A stretch of 7,113 nucleotides of DNA from Anaerolineales bacterium UBA3905. Its GTDB lineage: Bacteria > Chloroflexota > Anaerolineae > Caldilineales > Caldilineaceae. This document shows positions 1 to 4,698 of this stretch, piece by piece. The notes beneath the pieces are model-generated. The model had not been told where the DNA came from. It worked only from the letters and a program-made list of their open reading frames with translations, and made no database searches. The stretch is from NCBI GenBank assembly GCA_002391565.1, contig DGFH01000364.1:1-7113 (forward strand). The letters are read 5' to 3'. The position numbers were made by a program, and so were the translations under genes. Each line of letters starts with the position of its first letter. Position 1 is the first letter of the stretch.

Positions 1-50
1 TCCGGTAATCGACGTTGCTGCCTTCAGCGCACACAGCGTCCTCTCCCGTA
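1..50 (-). promoter_or_regulatory. Possible partial glycine-riboswitch-like leader, cut by the left edge
   Basis: Read on the minus strand, GGGAGAG (47-41) is followed by GACG, a short CGC/GCG hairpin, then CTGAAGGCAGCAA, then CGTC pairing back to GACG (40-37 with 14-11), and ends at CCGGA (5-1). Glycine (gcvT-type) aptamers have the same order: a GGAGAG strand, a side hairpin, a GCCGAAGGRGCAA-like core, then an A-rich or CCGGAA stretch before CUCUCAGG. Ours differs by one inserted base between GAAGG and GCAA, and the diagnostic CUCUCAGG half would lie outside the window. An alternative is the start of a leftward gene: GTG at 34-32 sits 5 bases after GGAGAGG and opens an 11-codon frame running off the edge. 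The two readings cannot be separated here. Confidence 0.3.
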
Positions 51-254
51 GGTCATCGCCTCCGGCGTGACGGCGGGGCTGACCGGAAACGTCCGGCTGG
101 AAGCCGAACCTATGGTTACCGAATCTATTTGTTAAACCCCATGATTCACCGGTGCGGCTTTTCATTGCATGTTTGCACTCTTTGGGCAAAATGTGGAAAA
201 ATGCGCACAAATTGTTTTTATTGATTTCTAGGTTGTCACTTCATATCGCTCACA

Positions 255-313
255 ATCTTCCCGGAAGCTCCAAAGCTTCTGGGAAGATGAACAGCTAACC
301 TAGAGGTCAGTAG
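255..313. repeat. Hairpin repeat, copy 1
   Basis: Bases 255-288 form a 34-nt inverted repeat: 15-base arms (ATCTTCCCGGAAGCT and AGCTTCTGGGAAGAT) around a CCAA loop, with a single G:T opposition that remains a G:U wobble in RNA. The element plus its right flank to 313 matches 3878-3936 at 51 of 59 positions by eye (32 of 34 in the hairpin, 19 of 25 in the flank). The left flanks do not match. Because the flank is conserved in one orientation, this is a directional repeat and not just a palindrome. No T-run follows, so it is a poor intrinsic terminator. It lies about 80 bases before the kinase start and could shape its leader RNA, or be an intergenic REP/MITE-like element. Confidence 0.85.
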
Positions 314-330
314 AGGCGCTCGCACACCGT

Positions 331-358
331 GAGCTGTCTGTGCGGAGCTGTCTGTGCG
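331..358 (+). repeat. Perfect 14-bp tandem duplication
   Basis: The unit GAGCTGTCTGTGCG occurs twice without a gap (331-344 and 345-358), just before the ATG of the PAS-GAF kinase. Its 14-base period is not a multiple of three, so gain or loss of a unit would break any frame through it. That is one reason to reject the GTG at 329 as the kinase start. It may be a recent slippage event or a pair of direct operator half-sites. Confidence 0.9.
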
Positions 359-367
359 CAGGGACTT

Positions 368-2221
368 ATGACGCCGGAAACTGACGAACCGATCTTTGAT
401 ATTCAATGCTGCAAGCCGCCTGATCTGAACGGTGATCGGCGGCTTGTGCGCTTTTCATTACAAACCTTGCCCGATGGCACGACGCTGCTGACCGGCCCTG
501 TGGCCGATCAGGCGGCGCTATTGGAAGTGCTCCAGCAACTGCACGCCTGGGGCGTCACCGTGCTCAACGTGCGTCGCCTCCAGGCAACCGAGCGGCGGGA
601 ACATGGGCGCATCCGCCAGCCGCTGCCCGACGAGGCCGGACTCTTTCGTCGCATCTTTGACGCTTCCGATGATCCAATGTCGATACGCGACCGGAATGGC
701 CGCCTGGCCGATATGAACGCCGCGTATTGCGCCTTTCACGGCTACACACGTGAAGAGTTGCTCGGCACTGCGCCCGGACCTCTGGCGGATGCGGAAGATC
801 GCCGGCGCATGGCGGCTTATCTCAGCTTGATCGACCGGGGCGATATCTATCGCGCCGCTGTTCACCAGCGCCATAAAGACGGGACGCGTCTGCCGGCCGA
901 CCTGCTGGCGATCCCGTTTCGATGGAATGGAGAGCCGCATCTGCTCACGATCCTGCATGACCGGTCAGAGGCAACGCAGGTCACGCAGTTGTTGCGTGAG
1001 CAAGTGGCAGGCCAGGCGCAGGCGTTGACTGCGCTGCTGGAAGTGGCGCGTCAGGTTGCGTCAACACCCGACCTGGCGCCGTTGTTGCGCGCCATTCTCA
1101 CGCAACTGCGCACCGTGCTCGAGTACTCGGCAGCGGCGGTCTTCCTGCGGGAAAGCCCGGACGAACTTACGTTGACGCTTTATGAGGGGCCGATCGCCCC
1201 AGAGTCGCTGCCGACGCGCTGGTCGCTTGCTCCGCTGCGTGGCCAACATACTCCGCTGTCCACTCTGATCGAGGAAGCGCCCCAAGCCGCCCCCGCTGCA
1301 TTTGGTCGCGAAGTGATCTTCAGTGGCGTCCCGGTCATTATTCCTGATGTACGCGCCGACACCGCGCTGGCGCGAATCTACCGTGCCCGACTTGCTGCAC
1401 TCCTGGGAGAGGCGAACCTGGGTGAGATCGACTATGTCGGGAGCTGGATGGGCGTGCCTCTGCTCTATCGCGACGAAGTGATCGGCATGATAGCCTTCGA
1501 TCACAGTCGTCCGGACTACTACACGGATCGGCATCGCGAACTTGCGCTGGCTTTTGCTCATCAAGCCGCCATCGCCATTGCGAATGCCCAGTTGCTCGCC
1601 GACTTGCAGGGCAGCGCCACGTTGCAGGAGCGCCAGCGGCTGGCGCGCGAGTTGCACGATGCTGTGACGCAGCAATTGTTTTCAGCCAGCCTGATCGGTG
1701 AAGTGCTGCCGCAGATCTGGGCAAACACTCCTGACCGGGCGCAGGAATACCTGGAAGACCTCCGCATCCTGACGCGCGGTGCGTTGGCGGAAATGCGCGC
1801 GTTGTTGGCTGAATTACGCCCCGCCGCCATTACCGACACACCGCTGCCGGACCTGGTGCAACACTTGGCGGCGGCGTTTACGGGGCGAACACGTGTTGCG
1901 GTCGATCTGGCGATTGCCGGTCACGCACTCTTGCCGCCAGAGGTGCAGCTGGCTTTCTATCGCGTGGCGCAGGAGGCGTTACAGAACATCGGCAAACATG
2001 CTCGCGCCCGCACAGTGCGCATTGAACTGGAAGTACAGACTGACGCAATTCGGCTGGTGATCACAGATGATGGTCGTGGTTTTGACCCGGAGCGGGCGGC
2101 GGCTGACCATTTTGGGCTGGCGATCATGCGGGAACGCATCGAGGCGGCGGGCGGCGTTTTGCACATCGATAGCCGTCCACAGGCAGGCGCGCGTATCGAG
2201 GCGCAGTGGCGCGCAGCATGA
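368..2221 (+). CDS. Soluble PAS-GAF sensor histidine kinase (HisKA_3, NarX/DegS/LiaS class)
   Basis: This 617-residue sensor kinase senses through PAS and GAF domains and autophosphorylates on His to feed the regulator gene directly downstream. Residues about 25-73 form a small N-terminal module (PDGTTLLTGPVADQAALLEV) of a kind I recall from Chloroflexota proteins but cannot name. PAS spans about 91-200 (LFRRIFDASDDPMSIRDRNG) and GAF about 217-412. The HisKA_3 dimerisation/phosphoacceptor helix is near 419-487 with H430 in ARELHDAVTQ. The HATPase_c domain is about 527-617, with the N-box QEALQNIGKHA (N540), G1 box DDGRGFD (567-573) and G2 region FGLAIMRERI. There is no signal peptide or membrane segment, so it should be cytoplasmic. 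The start is the ATG at 368 behind AGGGA (360-364). An in-frame GTG at 329 would add 13 residues encoded largely by a tandem duplication and is less likely. Its ligand is unknown. Confidence 0.95.
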   Translation: MTPETDEPIFDIQCCKPPDLNGDRRLVRFSLQTLPDGTTLLTGPVADQAALLEVLQQLHAWGVTVLNVRRLQATERREHGRIRQPLPDEAGLFRRIFDASDDPMSIRDRNGRLADMNAAYCAFHGYTREELLGTAPGPLADAEDRRRMAAYLSLIDRGDIYRAAVHQRHKDGTRLPADLLAIPFRWNGEPHLLTILHDRSEATQVTQLLREQVAGQAQALTALLEVARQVASTPDLAPLLRAILTQLRTVLEYSAAAVFLRESPDELTLTLYEGPIAPESLPTRWSLAPLRGQHTPLSTLIEEAPQAAPAAFGREVIFSGVPVIIPDVRADTALARIYRARLAALLGEANLGEIDYVGSWMGVPLLYRDEVIGMIAFDHSRPDYYTDRHRELALAFAHQAAIAIANAQLLADLQGSATLQERQRLARELHDAVTQQLFSASLIGEVLPQIWANTPDRAQEYLEDLRILTRGALAEMRALLAELRPAAITDTPLPDLVQHLAAAFTGRTRVAVDLAIAGHALLPPEVQLAFYRVAQEALQNIGKHARARTVRIELEVQTDAIRLVITDDGRGFDPERAAADHFGLAIMRERIEAAGGVLHIDSRPQAGARIEAQWRAA

Positions 2222-2277
2222 GGGTGATGGATGCACCCGGCCCTATGACGCAACGTGGATGGAGAGAGAATGAGTGA
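2218..2277 (+). other. Tiny bridging frame between kinase and regulator
   Basis: The kinase stop lies in an ATGA overlap (2218-2221). The ATG opens a 19-codon frame ending with TGA at 2275-2277, just past the regulator ATG at 2270. It would join the two genes by stop-and-restart translation across the 48-base gap. The peptide has no recognised features, and the regulator has its own GGAG site, so this is probably incidental or at most a coupling device. Confidence 0.2.
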
Positions 2278-2902
2278 GAAGATACGCATTGTGCTGGTCG
2301 ATGACCATGCGATGGTGCGGCGCGGTCTTGCCGCTTTCCTGAGCATCTTTACCGACATCGAGCTGGTCGGTGAGGCGGAAAGCGGCGAGCAGGCGTTGCG
2401 CATATGTGCACAGGTGCAACCTGATGTTGTGCTGATGGATTTGGTGATGCCGGGGGTGGATGGAGCCGCCGCCACCGCCATGTTGCGTCGGCAGCAGCCC
2501 TCGGTGCGCGTCATCGCCTTGACCAGCTTTCGCGAAGATGAGCTGGTGCGGCGGGTGATTCAAGCCGGCGCCACAGGCTATTTGCTCAAGCATGTCACGG
2601 CGGCTGAACTGGCGGCGGCCATTCGCGCCGTCCATGCCGGGCAACCGACGCTGGCGCCAGAAGCTACACAGGCGTTGATCAATGCAGCCACGCAGCCCCC
2701 CAAACCTGGCTTTGATCTGACGCCGCGCGAACGCGATGTCCTGGCGTTGATGGTCAAAGGGCTGAACAACACCGAGATCGCTGAGCGGCTGGTGGTCAGC
2801 CCATCGACCGTCAAGGGGCACGTGAGCAACATTCTCTCCAAGTTGGGCGCTGCGTCTCGCACTGAAGCCGCCACGCTGGCGGTCGAGCACCGTATTGTCT
2901 AG
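2270..2902 (+). CDS. NarL/LuxR-family response regulator (LiaR-like)
   Basis: This 210-residue transcription factor is the likely partner of the PAS-GAF kinase 48 bases upstream. The receiver domain (about 5-121) has the acidic pair D11-D12, phosphoacceptor D57 in VVLMDLVMPG, switch residue T85 and K107 (YLLKHV). A LuxR-type helix-turn-helix (about 148-206) shows LTPRERDVLALMVKGLNNTE and the recognition stretch SPSTVKGHVSNILSKLGAAS. It should bind DNA as a phosphorylated dimer and act on promoters that cannot be identified here. ATG 2270 is chosen because GGAG (2261-2264) lies 5 bases before it and the receiver begins at once (MSEKIRIVLVDDH). An in-frame GTG at 2255 would add five residues and lacks a better ribosome site. 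The receiver most resembles LiaR/VraR-type regulators from memory. Confidence 0.96.
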   Translation: MSEKIRIVLVDDHAMVRRGLAAFLSIFTDIELVGEAESGEQALRICAQVQPDVVLMDLVMPGVDGAAATAMLRRQQPSVRVIALTSFREDELVRRVIQAGATGYLLKHVTAAELAAAIRAVHAGQPTLAPEATQALINAATQPPKPGFDLTPRERDVLALMVKGLNNTEIAERLVVSPSTVKGHVSNILSKLGAASRTEAATLAVEHRIV

Positions 2903-2903
2903 C

Positions 2904-2931
2904 GCTGCGGCGCCGCTTCCGGCGCCGCAGC
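2904..2931. terminator. GC hairpin between convergent genes
   Basis: A perfect 11-bp inverted repeat (GCTGCGGCGCC at 2904-2914 and GGCGCCGCAGC at 2921-2931) with a 6-base loop begins 2 bases after the response-regulator stop and lies 36 bases beyond the stop of the facing YhfC-type gene. Its position suits a bidirectional terminator. Neither side has a T-run, so strict intrinsic termination is uncertain; it may act with Rho or as a 3'-end stabiliser. Confidence 0.7.
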
Positions 2932-2967
2932 ATAACCGGTCGTTGATGCGTGCGATCACAATCCTGC

Positions 2968-3813
2968 TCAAGCCGGGATGCGCTGCGTTGCAGGTGTGGA
3001 TTGCGTCGTTGGCGTCTGCCGGCGCAGGGCGACGCTGATCCAGATCGCCAGGATGCCAAAGCCGGTCAGCGCCAGATACTGCACAATCTGGCGGCTGACG
3101 CCGACGGGCAAAAGCGCCGGAATCAGCACGGGAGTGACAAAATCCACGGCAAAGTGGGCGGCAAGCGCCAACGCAACCCAACGCCACTGGCGGCGTACAT
3201 ACGCTTCCAGCACCAGGAGAGACAACGCTACATGAATCGCCAGGCTGACGATACGCTCATAGCCGCCTGCAAGACCCATCCATGCCGGGTTGTCGTTGAT
3301 GGCGCTGGCTAACGCGGTCAACGCCTGCGCCTGCACCGGAGGCAATGCAGCCAACGCGGCTTCGGTCATTGTCATCAGCGTGACCAGTTGCACAATCGAC
3401 ACGCCGGCGATGAGCAGCGCAGACTCAATCCCGCCATGGCCAAGACCATACATGACGCCTGTTGACCATTGTTTGGGGTCGCGCCGCAAGAGCCAGCGGT
3501 AGCCTGCGTAGCGTCCTGCCGTTTCGAACATCGCTGCTGTTAGCGCCAGCGCCGCTCCCACGCCCAACGTTACGGCAAGCGATCCTGCCGTAATTTGCGT
3601 CGCGAAGAAAATTTGCAGCGCGCTCACGATGGGTATCCGCAGCAGCATCTGGCTGACGACAAAGACGAGCGCCCCCATCCAGAAGACTCGCCAGGGCGTT
3701 CCCAGTCGGCGCCGGGCGACAAATCCTGCGACAAAGGGGGCAACAACCATGATCACGATGCTGATCACCTGAGTAGCCAGGTGGCTGGGAATCAGCGTAA
3801 ATACAGGGTTCAC
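2968..3813 (-). CDS. YhfC-family intramembrane metalloprotease-like protein
   Basis: A 281-residue hydrophobic protein with about seven to eight predicted membrane segments (roughly 13-33, 43-62, 66-95, 118-147, 188-206, 212-232, 243-263). It carries the polar motifs I associate with the YhfC family (formerly DUF2324), which is related to CPBP/PrsW-type membrane proteases: ExxxR (E97, R101 in FETAGRYAGYR), HGGIE (H126, E130), ER followed by H (E186, R187, H194) and HxxxD (H220, D224). These residues would line a metal-binding intramembrane site. Activity is inferred from the family and not shown. The start is GTG, backed by an AAGGAG site 8 bases upstream. The C-terminal tail after 264 is Thr/Gln/Pro-rich and probably cytoplasmic. 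The gene is convergent with the first two-component pair and lies 225 bp downstream of the second regulator, with hairpins between, so it probably has its own promoter. Its substrate is unknown. Confidence 0.87.
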   Translation of the reverse strand: MNPVFTLIPSHLATQVISIVIMVVAPFVAGFVARRRLGTPWRVFWMGALVFVVSQMLLRIPIVSALQIFFATQITAGSLAVTLGVGAALALTAAMFETAGRYAGYRWLLRRDPKQWSTGVMYGLGHGGIESALLIAGVSIVQLVTLMTMTEAALAALPPVQAQALTALASAINDNPAWMGLAGGYERIVSLAIHVALSLLVLEAYVRRQWRWVALALAAHFAVDFVTPVLIPALLPVGVSRQIVQYLALTGFGILAIWISVALRRQTPTTQSTPATQRIPA

Positions 3814-3821
3814 TGAATTAA

Positions 3822-3827
3822 CTCCTT
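3822..3827 (-). promoter_or_regulatory. Ribosome binding site of the YhfC-type gene
   Basis: On the minus strand AAGGAG lies 8 bases before a GTG (3813-3811). This near-perfect Shine-Dalgarno match decides for the GTG start, which otherwise has no ATG competitor giving a full first membrane segment. Confidence 0.8.
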
Positions 3828-3877
3828 TGCAAAAACATGCCTAAACACCTCAACGACAATGCAGGCTTATCAATTTC

Positions 3878-3936
3878 ATCTTACCGGAAGCTCCAAAGCT
3901 TCCGGGAAGATAAACAGTCAACCTGGCGATCAGTAG
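3878..3936. repeat. Hairpin repeat, copy 2
   Basis: This is the second copy of the 59-base element at 255-313, in the same plus-strand orientation. The hairpin 3878-3911 has 15-base arms ATCTTACCGGAAGCT and AGCTTCCGGGAAGAT with the same CCAA loop and one A:G mismatch at a different place from copy 1's G:T. The changes that differ between the copies touch single arm positions and leave the rest of the stem intact. It lies 64 bases upstream of the minus-strand YhfC-type start and about 127 bases past the end of the second response regulator, so it could end or protect that operon's transcript, or lie in the YhfC leader. Confidence 0.85.
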
Positions 3937-3941
3937 CATAC

Positions 3942-3959
3942 CGCAGCAACTGCGTTTTT
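3942..3959 (+). terminator. Small terminator-like stem-loop with T-run (plus strand)
   Basis: CGCAG (3942-3946) and CTGCG (3950-3954) pair around a CAA loop and are followed directly by TTTTT (3955-3959). It has the form of a short intrinsic terminator for rightward transcription. No plus-strand gene ends here; it would stop transcripts crossing the hairpin repeat and keep them from running antisense into the second regulator. The stem is only 5 bp, so it may be chance. Confidence 0.35.
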
Positions 3960-3997
3960 GCAGCCGCCAACCGGCGCATTGAGTGGAGCGAGAGATA

Positions 3998-4028
3998 GGG
4001 GAGAAGGAATCCCCCCAAGTGGCGGGGG
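3998..4028 (-). terminator. G/C-tract stem-loops just past the second regulator
   Basis: CCCCC (4012-4016) pairs with GGGGG (4024-4028) around a 7-base loop, starting 10 bases beyond the regulator stop. An alternative stem, GGGGA (3998-4002) with TCCCC (4010-4014), uses the same C-tract, so the two are mutually exclusive. Position suggests a 3' end for the MaoC-kinase-regulator transcript, but a proper U-run is missing on the minus strand. Confidence 0.4.
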
Positions 4029-4038
4029 AGGAGGAAGG

Positions 4039-4698
4039 CTACTCCGCCTGAATCAGCCCGCGCTTGATGGCGTATTTGACCAGTTCAACGCGATTGTGGA
4101 TATCGAGTTTGCGCATGATGTTTTCGCGATGGCGTTCGACGGTCTTAATGCTGATCACCAGTTCTTCGGCGATCTCGCGGCTGGTGCGCCCCTCGGCGAT
4201 CAGGGTGAGCACTTCAAGTTCGCGGACGGTTAGCCCGTCGTCTCCTTCGGCAGCGGGCGTTAGCTTTTGCTCGGCGACGTCTTTCATCAGGAAGCGCGCC
4301 AGTGAGGAATGCAGAAAAACGTTGCCTTCCGCCACGGCGCGAATCGCCGCCACCAGGTCATCGGGCGCGGCGCGCTTGGGAATGTAGCCGGACGCGCCTG
4401 CATAGAGCATGGCAAAGAAGTACTGTTCATCCTCATGCATCGTCAACGCCAGCACGGCTGTCTCCGGGCTGATGGCTTTGATTTGTCGCGTGGCTTCAAT
4501 GCCGCTCATGCCGGGCATGGCGACATCCATGATCACCACGTCAGGGTGTAGCGTCTGCACGGCGCCGACGGCCTCGGCGCCGCCGCTTACTTCACCCACG
4601 ACCTGCAGATCCGGCTCGGCTTGGAAAAGCATCCGCAGTCCGGTGCGGACAATTGGGTGATCATCCACCAACAACAGGCGCAGCGGTTCTTCATGCAT
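4039..4698 (-). CDS. NarL/LuxR-family response regulator
   Basis: This 219-residue transcription factor is the partner of the 7TM-GAF kinase whose gene it overlaps. The receiver (about 6-122) has D12-D13, phosphoacceptor D58 in VVIMDVAMPG, T86 and K108 (YIPKRA). A linker near 135-153 leads to a LuxR-type helix-turn-helix (about 154-215) with LTVRELEVLTLIAEGRTSRE and ISIKTVERHRENIMRKLDIH. The start is the ATG at 4698-4696: it follows AAGGAGG by 6 bases and gives a normal receiver N-terminus (MHEEPLRLLLVDDHP). The open frame runs about 93 codons further upstream, but that part lies inside the kinase in another frame. A second ATG at 4694 is out of frame. The HTH differs clearly from that of the first regulator (IKTVERHRENIM against PSTVKGHVSNIL), so the two probably read different sites. 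Confidence 0.96.
   Translation of the reverse strand: MHEEPLRLLLVDDHPIVRTGLRMLFQAEPDLQVVGEVSGGAEAVGAVQTLHPDVVIMDVAMPGMSGIEATRQIKAISPETAVLALTMHEDEQYFFAMLYAGASGYIPKRAAPDDLVAAIRAVAEGNVFLHSSLARFLMKDVAEQKLTPAAEGDDGLTVRELEVLTLIAEGRTSREIAEELVISIKTVERHRENIMRKLDIHNRVELVKYAIKRGLIQAE

Larger units (their letters stand above)
1..367. other. Intergenic region upstream of the PAS-GAF kinase
   Basis: No convincing complete gene lies here. The left 110 bases are GC-rich and have several small inverted repeats: 52-60 with 64-71 (8 bp with one bulged T) and CCGGA/TCCGG at 83-96. Bases 120-250 are distinctly AT-rich, as expected of a promoter region for the plus-strand kinase, for a leftward minus-strand gene, or for both. 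A weak plus-strand promoter candidate is TTGATT at 221-226 with TATCGC at 244-249 and a 17-base spacer; I do not trust it. A strong hairpin repeat (255-288) and a 14-bp tandem duplication (331-358) lie nearer the kinase start. A 69-codon open frame at 15-224 has no recognisable protein character and looks accidental. Confidence 0.7.

Noticed and set aside
58..122. Possible c-di-GMP (GEMM-I) riboswitch on the plus strand, from GCCTCCGGC (58-66) and GGTTACCGA (114-122)
   Set aside because: The two motifs occur in the right order, but the ACGCAAAG segment, the GAAA-capped first helix and the GGUAGGUAGCGGG strand are absent.
15..224. 69-codon plus-strand open frame
   Set aside because: It has no protein-like composition, starts in a structured GC region and runs through an AT-rich promoter-like stretch; no ribosome site is evident.
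329..367. GTG 329 as the kinase start
   Set aside because: The 13 extra residues are encoded mainly by a 14-bp tandem duplication and are Cys-rich and unlike the rest; ATG 368 has AGGGA just upstream.
1061..1675. 204-codon minus-strand frame inside the PAS-GAF kinase
   Set aside because: It is antisense to the conserved GAF domain and has no domain-like pattern.
2243..3187. 314-codon minus-strand frame across the first regulator and the YhfC end
   Set aside because: It lies antisense to the well-supported response regulator and out of frame with the YhfC gene; it is a GC-rich shadow with no family resemblance.
3958..4233. 91-codon plus-strand frame over the second regulator's 3' end
   Set aside because: It overlaps the conserved helix-turn-helix in antisense and begins with a TTG inside a T-run; no ribosome site is present.
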